Counted from the stretch's first letter, positions 41,601-56,600 are shown. The stretch: DNA of 64,000 nucleotides from Sthenelais limicola (GCA_942159475.1 OW804094.1:10051555-10115554), one strand, 5' to 3'. Translations and numbers: made by a program. The notes: generated by a model from the letters alone, not told the origin.

Positions 41601-44600
41601 GTCATGAGGAGTCAGAAGAGCTGAAAATGAAACATAAAACCTTGGTATCCAAAAATATTCCTGCCCATAATAATAATGTCAATTGTTATAATGAAACCTG
41701 CCATGACATGAAACCGAACGATGAAATAACGACCAATACTGTCACCCTGACACGCAACACCTGATGGAGTCGCATCGAAATGGAAATGAAATTGGGAGAA
41801 GCAGAAATTAAAGATAGCTCCGGCAAAATGAGGAAATTCCCTATAGTGCCCAATGTACCCATTTTCTTTACAGAAATCATGGTCTGAAGGAAGATCTAGG
41901 CCCAAAGATGGGAGAGTCCCTTCAAACGGAGGGAAATCCTCTCGCCTCAAAGCGCAAAGTGCCATTATAATTCCATTAAGACCGCAACATTTCGTTATGA
42001 TCCCATTGGTACGCCTTGTCCTAGGCTAGGAAACCGATTAGCGAAGTAGGCGCCCAATCACTGACATACCATTCTTATTGATCTGAGGGTTTGGGCCTAG
42101 ACTGAGATTCAAATATGTGGCCATAACATGACGGAGGATAGGGTGGTGAACATTAGCTGTGCGAAGTAGGCGTCCAATCACTGACAGACTGGTGAATATT
42201 CACTGTACGCTTATATATACTCATTTGATTCTGTTATGGTTGCTATGGAGTCAGGTAATGCTATGGAGTAAGGTAATGGATATTAAATTGAGAATAAAGG
42301 TACCTTGGGGAGACAGGTGATATTTCTTACCTATTCACTCTCACACTGTTCACTCGTTTAGAATTTAATGGCTACCATCTATGAAATGAAATGGCTTCAC
42401 GTAGAATATAAATCATATCCTGAGTAGGATGGTAAGGTGAATCCATATATATGATGTGTTATAGGAAAATGAGTCACAAGTTGCAAAATGGATATTTTTA
42501 AAGTGATTTATCTATAGGATGTCTTTGTTGAAATATTCTCATTTTTTGGATGCTTAGCGCTGCTAGTGGCATAAATACATGTACAAAATTTCAAGACTGT
42601 AATAAATCTATGAATTTTGAAAATCGAATTTTGTGAAATGTTTCTGAAAATTTGAGAATTCCTTTTGAGAATTCTTTTTGAGACACAGGTAAGTTTAGAA
42701 ATGAGGGAATTTGGGTGAATTTGTGGAATCTGTTAAAAATATTGATTACTGATTTCAGTAGAAATACTGATTTCACATTCATCCCTGTAACAGTTTAAGA
42801 TTAATACAAAAAAAATCCAAATAAAAAATGAAAAAAATGAATATATACCCTGCGGCAGATGAAGAAGGTGAATGTTTTGGTTGACATTAGATTCCCTGGA
42901 GGAGGATAATGACAAGGCAGAGGCAGCGGTCACCACCACCCGGGGATTACCGCCCTCCTGCATGCTCTCACACGAGGAGGACAGCCGGACGACGGTCAGC
43001 GGCACCCCGGGGCTTAAGTGTCGGGAGGTTTCAGCTTTGGGCGCAGATACCCTGACACACTCCTCCCCTGGCATGCTTACAACTGAGGTAGTAGTAGTAG
43101 TATTACTACTGCAGAGAATAGCATCAGTAGGTGATGGTGTTGGAGGAGATGGTATGGAGGAGGAAGAGTCCAGGTATGTTAGAGGTTGCTGTTCTTGGTG
43201 TGGCTGAGAGCTGGGTGAGCAGTTATAGGAGGAGTGGGTGAGTGACTCCATGATGTATTGTGCAGGTTGTGAGGGTGGAGGAGGAGGAGGAGGAGGTAAG
43301 GGAAGTGCTGAGCTAGCTGGTTTAGCTGGACTCGTGAGGGCAAGACTAGGCTCTACTGGAGGAGGAGGTGGTGGTGGTGGTGATGGTGGTGGTGGTGGAG
43401 TAGTAGGTGTAGTGATAGTATAGCACTTGTTGTAGGCTAGGGTCATCCACATGGTGACAGGAGAATGCTAGCAAGAATGGCATGGGGCTGTGTAGGAGAG
43501 GCAAGAGCAACAAATATGGTGGTGGTGTTAGTAGTGTTTTTGTGGTGGTGGTCACTGTTGTGGGTGGTGTGGAGGTGGTAGAGGTGGGCTCTACTAGTAA
43601 ACACCCTCCTCATACTGCACCACCTCCCTCTCCTGCCTGCTATCCTCCTATTGCTCCTCCTGTAGCCTGTTGCTCCCTAGAGTAACTCCTCCAGTGGTCT
43701 AAAGTAGTAGTGAGTAGTATAGTGAGAGTGTGGCGAGGTGCTGGCTCCTCACTGGGCGAGTGAGTGAGTGGTGAATGAGCACCTCCTCCACTGTAGTAAG
43801 GCAATGTAGAATGAGCTGCTCATTGCTGGTGACCGGGAGCAGGTCATGAGCAGGTGTGAGTGTATATGGAGGGCCTCACACCAGCTGCAGGTGGGAGCAA
43901 GACATAGGCATGGCAGGAGGAGGAGACACCCAATCCAGGAGTGAAGCAAGGAGGAGGAGGAGGAGGAGGGAGGAGTGAAGCAAGGAGAGGAAGAATAGGA
44001 GGAAGACGAAGAAGGAGGAGGAGGAGGAGGAGGAAGAGCAGGAGGAGGAGGAGGAGGAGGAAGAAGAAGAAGAAGAAGAAGAAGAAGAAGAAGAAGAAGA
44101 AGGAGTGAAGCAAGGAGGAGGAGGAGGAGGAGGAAGGAGGAAGAGGAGGAGGAGGAGGTGATGGTGGAGGAGGAGGTGGAGGTGGAGGAGGTGGAGGTGG
44201 AGGAGGAGGAAGAGTAGGAGGAGGTGGTGGAGGAGGAGGAGGAGGTGGTGGAGGAGGAGGTGGAGGTGGAGGAGGAGGAGGAAGAGTAGGAGGAGGTGGT
44301 GGAGGAGGAGGTGGAGGAAGAGGAAGAAGAAGGAAGAGGAAGAAGAAGAGGAAGAGGAGGATAACATAGATATTAGTATGGCGGGGAAATAAAATATACA
44401 CATTAGAGGTAAGAGGCAGTCCAAGAGCAAGTCCAATGTGATGACAACGCTGATGGTATTGACGCATTCCCTTTTTCCCACCTTCTTGTTTCCATGGTAA
44501 TTAATGAGAAATACACTGCACAAGCTGATGAAGCATACCTTGTATGTTGCTGCAACACAACCTGTAAGTGACTCTGTCAAGTGACAAGTCATTAAACACT

Positions 44601-47600
44601 AATTATACTCATTGCTCCTGAGTAATCAAGGGCCACTTAGTGATGAGAGAATACCATGACATATGATTAATATCCCTACATTCCTTACACCAATTTAAAG
44701 CAACCTTCAAGCTTATCATCTTTGATAGAAGGCAAGGGAGGGGAGGGGGTAGGGAGGTAGGGAGGGAGGGAGGGGGGAGAGTGGAGGATGGTTGTGGAGA
44801 CCTAAATATAGGGCGAGGTAACCGCTTCCTTCTCTGTCTGTCAGGTAATAGAGAAGTTTGCATTGACCCAGAGGCAGCGTATACAGAGGAGATGCTTGAT
44901 CTTCAAAACAAGGCGATCTTTAAGGGTGGTCTCCACTGGCTGCGGTAAGCTCTGCGGTAAGCCTTGCGATGGTGTTGTGCTGGTTCTGTAGGTGGAGAGG
45001 ACTGTCGAGGTCCTGCCTACATGGTTCACTGGCCATGTAGGCAGGACCTCGCCGCTCCTCACCATCACAAATGGACAACAACACCATCGCAAGGCTTACC
45101 GCAGAACTTACCGCAGAACTTTCCGAAGATTTCGTGAACTTCACAAACGTGAATGATTTCATGATCTTTACAAATGACAACTATAGGGCCTAGTTCACTA
45201 AGCCGATTCTCATGCGTTTCTCACAGAATTTAGTGCAAAAGATTCCCCTGCGGCGCAAAATCGCATGGGAATCAGCTTAGTGGACTAGACCCTTTAAACA
45301 ATAGAAATCCCATAAGTGACCTCCTGGATTCAAATGGAGTTAATGTGACTGACTAATGGCCGTGGCCATGCATATCTGTCAATAATAACTTGGCATAAAG
45401 TGCCAAGTCAGATCATTAACTCTAAACTGGATTCTTGCCATTCGTGACATTTCCCACATGTTCCTCCCTCCCCCCCCCTACCCCCACCCCCTCCTCATTG
45501 GCACAACAAGGATGCGAATAATACCACACCATTATTTACTTGGCCAACAATATCAGGACTCGCAGCACCTTTGACATTTGAGCGTATTTCATTACCGTTC
45601 AAACTTATTATGTCTCTCCTCTGAGGAAAACGAACAGGGGGAGACAAAATGAGTGATATATTTGATGATTTTTTTTTTTAATTTTAATTTCATATGAAGC
45701 AAAAATAAAAAACCAAAATCAACTTCCTGTCAGGTGTTAGAAACACGAAATGTCAAAGCTATAATAAACCGGCGAAATAGGTTTGGATAGATTTTCGTTT
45801 TTCTGTTTAATATTGAAGTAATTGATGTCCTTCTCGGAATATAAGGGGGTCGGATTAATGTGAGAAGTGAATTAAATGGTGATACTTTGAGTGTGGGCGT
45901 GAGCTTATCTAACATTGGACGCAAATAATACTGTAGAATAAAACCTAATAAGACTTAAGAAACGGATACTTTGTTAACAAGCTTATTTCGATCCAACCTA
46001 GCTGGAATTGATTCCCAAAAGACTCTCAAATCCTATTTCTAAGGATCTTATTCCATAATTGTAGCACTTAATTCAATCGACTTTACAAGTTGGCAAATGT
46101 CCAAAACATTAGTTGCATTGGAACAAATAACAGAAATAAATTTCGGAAATTAATGCAAAAACTATCACCAAAGATAAGCTGTATTCCAAATGATAGTTTA
46201 TGCTAATCAATGAATATAATGAATTTGAAAAACCTTCTTAGCAAGTATAATATTTAAAGAAAGTGTGAAATTTTAATCGCATATATAAAGTAAGTAATAC
46301 TCTCATTAAATATGTATCTTTATGATGAACATCTCTAGATTAAAACCATAATTATATTATTTTGTTTTGAATTGATGAATGAGAACTATCACAGCTTGTG
46401 AAACTTCGATCAATAAAATTTATTTTAAAAAAGAAATCCCATGTATAAGCAAATTATTATTGATATTGGGTAATAAAAACGATGCAGGGAAATAACTCAT
46501 AATTAACATATAAACACCGGTCTTTTTTAAAATGATGATCACAAAGACAATTCCAATCCAATGCAAAGTTTCGCAAACTTTCACCATATCTATGGGGTAA
46601 CAATCTTATCATAGACTACATGGCTTAAACTGAATCCCAAGGGAGTGGTGGATGGAATGGGTTTAGGATACGGGCAGGTATACATAAGGGGTATGTGTGG
46701 GCGGATATATGTGATGTGTTACAGGAAAATGAGTCACAAGTCACAAAAGATTAATTTTGAGATATTATTATATTTGAAAAGATGAGATCACGCCGATTCT
46801 AATGATAGTAAACACTAAAGACATTTAAGAAGAAGTTTTTCTATATTTTAAGTTTGATATATTTATTTTTGAAAAAGAAATGCTCTGGGTGGACAATTAC
46901 TTGTAAAGTAACAGAATATACTCTATAGAATGAGCTTTGATTTACATAAATATATTTAATCCAAGATCTTGAAATTTGGTACATGTATTCATACGACTTG
47001 GAGCATTAGACACCCCAAAAATAAGAACATTCCTACAAAGAGATCTTGTGGACAAAATACCTTAAAAAATATTTATCTTGTGACTTGTGACTCATCATTT
47101 CCCTGTAACACATCCCATATGTGATGTGTATTAGGGAAATGAGTCACAAGTCGCTAAATATAGATTTTGAGATATAATCATATTTGAAAAGATGAGATCA
47201 AGCCGATTCCAATGAATATAAACATTAAGGGCATTAGGGAAGTATTTCTATCTTTTCAGTTTGGTATTTTTATTTTTGAAAACAACGTTTGCAATATTTC
47301 TGGGTGGACATTTACTAGTAAAGTAGTTAAATATAGTCCATATTATGATCTTCGAAATGCACTAATATAATTAATGAACTGTCTTGAAATTTGGTACATG
47401 TATTCATACGACCACCAGGACTCGACACTCCAAAAATGAAAATATTCCAACAAAGAGATCTTGTAAATAAAACAATTTGAAAAATATCAATTTTGTGACT
47501 TGTGACTCATCATTTGCCTGTAACACTACACATATGTATAATATAGGGATATCCTCTAGCCTCGGTACTCACCCGGCGGTGTCAGATAGTAAGTGACACT

Positions 47601-50600
47601 AGACTTTTCTATGTTTTTATCTTTTTCTCCTGTGGTGGCAGAAAAGTAAGAGAAATGTACATCTATAAATGAATGGGGAAGGCTGCGTACAAGGGCTTCA
47701 CTGAGAAAGTATAACATGTATAGCAATAGGAGAATATACATAAATTATAGCAACTTACAACATGGTCCTGCCTCTAAAATATGTACAACTGATCCTGGTT
47801 AACCTCAAATTATATGAACAAAATAACTGATTAAAATACTAAGATAAGACATAAGAGATAAGAAAATAATAGGAAAAATTATAGATAGTTTGATAAGTAT
47901 TGATATACTGATAATAAATCATAATAATAATAAATTGACAATACATTTTTAATTATTACAAAAGTGTGTACATATTTCGGAGGCCGGTCCCAGTTAAACG
48001 ATAATAACATTGTAAAGTAAAGCTTCACAAAATGAGTGAAGAAGACAAGTGTTAGAAAGAAACAAGAACTAAATAGTCGACTCAGTGCTGGAAAAGAACA
48101 GAGGATGAGCAACAAGCATGATGTAAATTTCTCATTTTGCAGGATTTTAGCATATAAGCAGACACAGTCCTGGGTCTAAAGTCGATTTCACGGCCAATTG
48201 CAGTAACCTATGACCAAGTGGACCAACGGGTCTAACCACAACTATGTGTGGCATCAGTGAGACCCCCGTCGATGTATAGTTCAGGCAATCTAAGCCCTCA
48301 CACACACACACATCAAAATAACAAAAAACCCATGTACAGTTTAGCTTCTAGAGCCCTGTTCTCCGAAACCTGAGCAATTTGCGGGGAAATGATAATTAAT
48401 CTATATACATTGGTTCAGTCAGAGCAGCAGGGAGTATGGAGATCGGTATCATTGCTGTTGCGCTAAACCCAGGACTGGACATGGCTAAACATGCCGGACC
48501 ACGGTCTATGACCGATGAAAAAATTTGATGGAAATTTGATGTTATTTAACTCCAGTGTCTCCGTGCTTTAGCACTGAAGAAATTCAAGGCTTTTCAAGGC
48601 CTTTTCAGGCCCATTTTAGCAGCTGTAAAATCAATGTTAATGAACACGTCTTGGTAAAACAAGTATCAGAAGTTGTTACCAGGTAATAAGCAGGTAATAA
48701 GGCACATCCAATAAACTCAGATGACATTTTACACAAAATGAATCTATGAACAACTAATTTGAAGTCCCTGGGTCGTGTATTTATTAGGCAGTTACTCTCA
48801 TAGTATAGCAAGCTTTGTGCTATAAAGGTGACGGCTGGAAGACCTGGATTTTATCCAGAAACCTGGTTACCTATTTGTCTATTTTCACATGTTGATACTA
48901 CAGACAAATAAAGTAGTTTTCAATTCAATTTAATACAAGGGAAGCAAGGAAAGTGGGTGATGAAAAGACCCCATGATGATCAATGTATGATAGTTTCAGT
49001 GAAAGATGATACGGATGAAGAGTAACAATTATATAATGACCTTTTTTCTATTCAGGATGTTTTCATACAGCAAGTCAAACAATAATAATCAAGTATGAAA
49101 TACATGAATCCGTACAATGAACATCATTATGACGTAGGCTCACGGGTTTAATTCAGATAAACAGTAACCTTTATACCGTATCCCCCCTGATGTCGAGTCA
49201 ACAGATTTTAAGTTCATGATAAAAATCACGAGAGGCGTTTGAATTACAATAATCCAATTGAGATCATGGTTGCTGCAGTGTACGATGTTACCCAGGTGTT
49301 ATACAGGTTTGGGGAGGGGATAAGTAGGCAGCGCCACCTACAGAAACCATGGCGAATTAACTGTATTAATCTTTTTACATAATCTTGATTAACAAAATAT
49401 CTATAATTTAATGTTACACCTTCTTTTGATACCAAGGCAGCAGCAACATACCCTCCCACCCGCCCTAAAAAAAAAACAGACAAAATTATGATCGCCTCGA
49501 TTGCGAATCGTGATCGTGATCGTGATCGTGATCGTGACATGTGATAGTGATATATATGCACCTTTTATATATGTATATAATGTTATGTGAAACCAAGTTT
49601 CCAGATGGAACGTGCAGGGTGGGGATACTCATTGATGAGGAACCCTATACATGATAACCACCAAGCCTTTATACCAAACATATAGCCCCTTATATATGTG
49701 ACATATAGCCCTTTATATATGTGAATGTATAGTAATGGTAGGTGGGAATGGACAGCTTCTTTGAAGGGCTGAATGACCTTGAAATGACCTTGGTCAGAAA
49801 TCAGCCCATCATCAGCCTCAGCCAATCACAATCCAGTGACCCTCCACAGATATTGGCCATTGAGAAGATAGGCTGATATTAGCTAGAATATCAGCCCTTT
49901 GAAATGCCAATATCACAGGGAGGTAAATTATCATTGGTTATGGCAGGTAATATGATATGATGTGAAGGAGCGAGGGTGTGTGAGGTGGGATCTTTTGCTG
50001 AGATTTTCCCGGTGGAAAAGGTATGTGAAAGCTATATGTATGTAGGATTATGTTGGAGTGATACACCTTTATCAATCATATTTTGCAGTAAAAGTAAATG
50101 ATGGGAGTTCTTAAACTCTCTCTCGATATTTTTCCCAAATATTTCCCCAAGAAATCACCAATTTGCTAGATAGTTTTAAGTTTAAGGAGGCCAAATATAG
50201 GCAAGTGGAATATATAATTATATAATTATATATCCGGTTGTCTTTGAATTTTAAATGGATCATGAATATATAATGTATCAAAGATTGCTAGTTTTAATTT
50301 TCTGGATGGTTCAAAACCTCCTCCACGAAAAAAACCCTAATACCTCAAGCCTTAAAGAGTCACTAAACCACAGAATTTTATGAGAAAATCAACTTCTTTG
50401 ATATTATTCAAATGTAGCGGCCCCAGTAGTACTTAATGAAACCTAATATTTACTCAGTTTTAAACATTTAGATGAGGGAAAACTTAGTTCCACAGTTTAA
50501 CACATTCAGGGCGCCAATGTTAGCCTACGTCACAAGGTGGCTAAATCTTGAAATGTACACAAGTCGGGATAGATAGTACTGTAAACGTATTAACGTTTGC

Positions 50601-53600
50601 GCAGTATTTATTTTCGCTATTTTCGCGCACCCACCTCTGTGCGTAAAATAAATCCTGCGCGAAAAGTATAACTTTTGCATAAACAAGGTGTAAGACTTCC
50701 TTTCTCGTATTTAAATCCGCGCGAAAAGGTGTCAAAGTGCTTAGTGCGCAAAAGTAGTGTGAAAGTAAATACGTTTACAGTATGTACATTTCAGGAGCCA
50801 CCTTCTGACGTCACACAGCACCCTTAGTGACCTCTTGTGCTAAACAGACGTGTGAGCGACTATAAGCTAGCCATAAATGGAGGTAAAAAAAAGGTGTTGT
50901 ATTTATGGATCCATAAAGTTTCTTGTCCCGAAAGTGACCATGAGCCCGTTTAGTGACCCTTTAAATTTTGTACCGATGCAACCTGACATTTACTGGAGAC
51001 TCTTCAACTTTGTGCAAAACAAGAACATCAATTTTTTACTGCAAGTTTATGATTGACACAATGTGTGGTCAGCTTTGTGATTGCCATGTATACATGGAGT
51101 TGGTGTGTTTTGGTCTGTTTATCGCAATGTTAATAGCGAATATAATGGAAGAGAAACCGTTGAGATACTTGCATATTGTATGAGCTGGAAGAGAAAGTGA
51201 GATATCGGCATGAAATCACTACTGTGGTACCAAGTCGAGGCTCAAAGTTGAGAGAGTCCCTTCAAACGGAGGGAAAGCCTCTCGGCTCAAACTGCTAAGC
51301 GCATTATAATTCCATTAAGACCGCAAAATGACTTTATATTCCAATTAGAATGCCTAGTCCTAGGCCAGGAAACCGATTAGCGCAGTAGGCGTCTAATCAC
51401 TAACATATCATTTCTATCTGAACTGAGGGTTTGGACCTAGATTGAGCTCGAGTGTAAAATTGACACTGACACAAGTAATGTGTGGTTAATTAAACGTGGT
51501 TTAAGGTCAGGAGAGGAGGAAATGTCTTCGCTGCGATTCCTGTTTTGGATCAACAAGAAAAAGGAAGAATCATTGACATTTATAGAGCAGTTGCCTTTGC
51601 CCCCAGTTCTGTCGGCTACAGACTATCATGAGATTAAATACAACTAGATATAGCACAGAGAAAAATGTATTACCTATCAGTTATTTTTAACAGATTTTCA
51701 GCACTTCAAATTTGGGCAATTATAATCATAAAAACAGTGTGAGGTGTCTTCAATTGATATGATTCCATTGCTTCAATTATAATTATAAAAAGATAATAGT
51801 GAAAATGGTATTCACCCAGGGCCACAACTCATCTAGGTCTACTCTCTTAAATGTCTTTTGTTCAATGTATTCCCATATTGGAAATATACAAACATATATA
51901 TTTATGCCATGACAGCTGTGCGTATCCACAAAAACATGGCCAGATTAGCCCATGGCATATGCATGCAGAGATTACACTAGCGGAATCTGCTTTTCGAATG
52001 CAGCCAATTTACTCCCGCTATTTTGATTGGTTACGTAAATCTAGCTGCGCCAATCATTTCATGACGCAACGTCGTAGACGCTTGTTTTTGCCGAGTCAGA
52101 GGGTTGCAAGACATGAAATGAAGGTAAATAATGATTAAATAACTCTTAAATATTTATCATGGCATAAAAATAGAACTAAACTTGAGCTGCATATGCAACA
52201 ACGCATTCACAAAACATGAGTGGATTTTGGTGAATGTCTTTCACAAGTGCAGGAGGCACGCGTGAAAGACTTCACCAAAAGCCACAAGCGTTTTGTGAAT
52301 GCGTTGTTGCATATGCAGCTTGCGTTAAGTTCTATCTTAATATATATCCTTTACTATGAGGTGCACCTTTAATATTACCTATATAAGCCCCACTCGTACC
52401 AGCACATTGAGGTATAACTGTATAATAGCCCACCTAGGTCTGCTGCCATAAATTCCAGCCTGCCTTTAGTACCTGCATTTAGCTCAGTAGTAGCACAGTG
52501 GTATAAATACCACCCAGCAGCAGCCAGCCCCCAATGCTCCTAATGACAGCACATATAGGATATTACCTGCTCTAGACTGCTCATACACTAAGCTTGGGTG
52601 AGCAGCTCTTGGGATGACCTCATCTCCGCGAGGTGCTCTGCCTGAGTTACTCCATTGCCCACTAATACACTCCAGCATGGCTCATAAGCTAGCGATGAAG
52701 GCCTCCTCCTACTAGGGCGAAATTTCCCGAAAATGGACTTCACATTTAGAAACTTTCCTAAATAACCCGAGTTTAATACAAAGATGAGACTCAAAACACA
52801 ATTCAAGATAAACAGACACATCCTTTGAATCAACTCGATGCTGAATATACTCAGATATACCTGGTTAATATCATTTTTCAGCCTAATTTATCAGAATTTC
52901 ATATATGTGTAGAGTTGCCAATTGTACATTTTCTGGTGACCTCACCCACTAGATCTACACCGATTCTGACTCCTATACCTCTTCATATCCAACACCCAGT
53001 TTTGCCAATGTGCAAATGAGTGAAAGGACCAGAAAATGTACAATTGACCTTCACCAATCCTCTCAAATAATCAAAATTTAAGACATGAATCAGGTTCAAA
53101 ATACAGTTCAACATAACCAAACAGATTGTTTGAATCAAGGGAATATCTAATATATCCATATACCTATTATTATACACGCATTCAATACTGAGGCCCCGAC
53201 AGCCGCACATTACTTGTAACGTGGTATTGGACTAGTACATTACCGGCGCGTTGTCATGGCGACGCAAGTTTGGTGGCGCAAGATTGCCGACGCAAGGTTG
53301 CCGACGCAAGTTTGCCAGTGCGAGTGCTTTCTTTCTCCATGTTTCAACTGTTTCTAGTTCCATTTCTCTTATACGAAACCAGATATTATGGTAAATTATG
53401 TTATTATCTTTTTAATTAAGCACGTTTTACATTCAAATCTAGGCATGTATAATAATCAACTTATAGGGCTCGTTGCCGCACGGACGCGTAAATAAAGGAC
53501 TCGATCTTCGATCTTGTCCTTTATTTACGCGCCGTGCGGCAACTCGTCCAATAAGTGCTAATTATTGACTATTTTTCAGTCTAATTTAGCACAATTTAGT

Positions 53601-56600
53601 AAATGTGTAGATTTGACGATTGTGCATTCTCTGAAGATCTGACCCAAATATGGTTGTGATGTGAACATGGTTGGGGGTTTACAAAAAAAAAAGGGTGTTA
53701 TCATATTATTTTGTGTTTTAGGGATGAGTGAAGTTTACTTCCATTCACTATTGGTTTCAATTGGGGAAACTCGTTGTGATACAAGTTCAGCGGCATAACT
53801 TTTTTTTAGTTCAATGACCCCTTATTTTCTTTAATTTGCAGGGTAGAATAACATGTCAGCTATGTATATGCAGATTTTAAATAAAATCGTATGATTCAAT
53901 CGTCTGCAATTGGGGAAAATGCAGACAATCCCCGTTTCCCCCATAGACTTAGTAGTAAATTTTATCGGTCCCAAAAATAAAAACCAATCCAATGACATAT
54001 GGTTTTGGGGGGCTTTTTGGGTTCCCACGACCATGTTCTTTCTAAATCCAAAGTTTAAAAAAAATTCCATTATTAATTCTTTTGTTTTTATTAAACACTG
54101 GCATTTACCGTTAAACACCTACTGAGTTTAAAACCTATATAGATGTAAATTGATGATGATACTAAGCAGAAGTCCAGAAGATGACTCTCCTCGGAACAGC
54201 CCATATACACTCAGGAAGACTCTATCACTACAATAACATCAACCTTGTATAGTAACTTGTATGGACCAGCAACCGCAAGAACTATTACAAAGGATGGTCA
54301 TAAAATAAGTACAGTGGAACCTCTCTATCAATACCACCCTTGGGACTGAACGATTTTTGGTCTAGCGAGGTGGTGTCTTTCGAGGGCCCTAAATCTAATA
54401 AGAGGGAATAATTCTGGACTGGGAAAACTGGTCTTAATGGAGGGGTGGTCTCTATAATGAGGTGGTCTTTATGCGAGGTTCCACTGTATTAATAATAATG
54501 TAGACTCATTACAAAGACATCTTCCGCAATCAGAGCTGAACCCGCCCGCCCTCATGTTTTAATAGGGGATTTGCCCTGATGTTTTCATAGGGGATTTGCA
54601 AGAACATATATATGTCGCCCACCGGATGAACAGATAGTTTCTATTGCCGTTACTTTTAGATTTAGATGCCATTGACCGGATACCCACCTCGCCCACATCA
54701 GAGTCAGGTCACCAGAAGATGTACAATCGCCAGTCCTACACATTTAGTCAATTCTGTTTAATTCGACCAAACAATGATGAATACCAGCTATATCTGAGTG
54801 TATTTGGTATCAAGTTGATTCAAAGGATCTGTTTGGTTATGTTGAATCGTGTTTTGAGTCTCATTTTGTATTCAATTCGGGTTATTTAGGAGGGTTTCTG
54901 AATGTGAATTGTGCATTTTCTGGAAATGTCACCCATATATGCTACCTGGCCACCGGATGACCAGATAGTTTCTAGTACCTTTACTTTTACATTCAGATGC
55001 GATTAAGGGACCGGAAACCCAACCCGCCCACATCTGCTTCTATCTATGGGTCAAATCTTCAGAAAATGCACAATTCGCTTTCATCAATCCTCCCAAATAT
55101 CGCCAATTTAAGACGAAAATGGTTCAAAATTGAGTCAAACATTAGCAAACTGATTATTTAAACCAACACAATACTAAATATACTCAGATATACCTAGTAT
55201 TTCTTGTTTTTCAGCCTAATTTAATTGAATTTAATGAATGTGTAGAGCTGCCAATTGTACATTTTGTGACGATCTGGCTGTGTGGATATTTAGATGAGGC
55301 AGACTAGAGGTGGGGGATGTAGAGAGGTAGAGAGGACTCCTCCTGCTGCACTATAGGCAATCCCTGGGTGATCAATAGTACCGGTTATATCCCACCAGAC
55401 ACAATTCATCCCTTCTAACCATCTGGGATGTGTTACAGCAAAATGAGTCACAAGAATGTTCACTCGATGTAAAATTTGCTATATGAATAGCAAATAGGTA
55501 GCAACGAAACCCTTAAAACACTTTATTATGGTTCTTTTCACACAGGGTTGCTCGTATTATATATTACTTATTGAGATTTCTACAAATGTTTAGTCTGTAT
55601 GAAGCCGAGATGGCAGGAATATTGAATAAAAGCTTTGCAAAAAAAATGAGACACAAGTCGCGATATTTGTCTGTGTTTTATTCACAGGATCTCTTTGTAG
55701 GAATGTTCTCATTTATGGGGTATCTAACGCTTTAAGTCGTATAAATACATGTAACAAATTTCAAGACTATAAAATATATCTATGCGTTTCTAAGGTCATC
55801 TTGTAGAGAATATTAGCTACTTTACTAGTAAATGTCCACCCAGAAATATTGCAAACTTTTTTTTATAAAAAGATTTAAAAGATCACACTTAAAATATAGA
55901 AACTATTAGATGTCCTAATGTTTATTAGCATTAGAATCCGCTTGATCTCATCTTTTCATATATGATGATATCTCAAAATCAATCTCAGACTTGTGGCTGA
56001 TTTTACAGTGACACATCACAGATGCATCAGCACCTGGGGCGCAGACAAAACTGATAAATATGCTCTCCATGGATCTAGCTGACTGTTCACTTTCTACACA
56101 TTCCTCACGGGTCTTCATTTCAGCCCAATGCGACACTACTTCAGGGACTTTAAGTGTCACTCGGTAGGAAATGCCACCATGCCACCATTTTTATCATTGG
56201 ATTTTGTTTTCTGTACTTTAAATCAAGCAAGTCAAGCATGTCATAAGTGAATTTCCTTTTTTCCAGCAGCAAAATGGGGTGGGAGTGGGGGGTTAGGTAC
56301 CCCCCCTACATTACCTCTAAATCCGCTAGTGTAGAGGGGTGGGGGTGGGGGTCTGGGGGTGGACACTTGTATTATTCATATCTAGATAGAAGGAGGGAGT
56401 GGGCTGCATCTCCTGTCATTGCTAATGAATAATTGGGCTCAACAGCTACCTGCACACCCACTCAACAACCGCGGGCGTGCAATGCCTTACCAATACCACT
56501 CTAGCACACAGACTAGTGGATTCCCCTGTACCTTATAGGGTGGTCTCCACTGGCTGCGGTAAGCTCTGCGGTAAGCCTTGCGATGGTTTGTGCTGGTTCT

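Larger units (their letters stand above)
47630..50350. other. Intron between E1 and E2, mostly unique
   Basis: About 2.7 kb with only a family I fragment (48575) and the (CGTGAT)5 run (49508). No exon found. Confidence 0.5.

Noticed and set aside
53910..54125. Open frames on both strands around 53831-54125
   Set aside because: Short, no recognised domain, and no splice phase that fits between E1 and E2.
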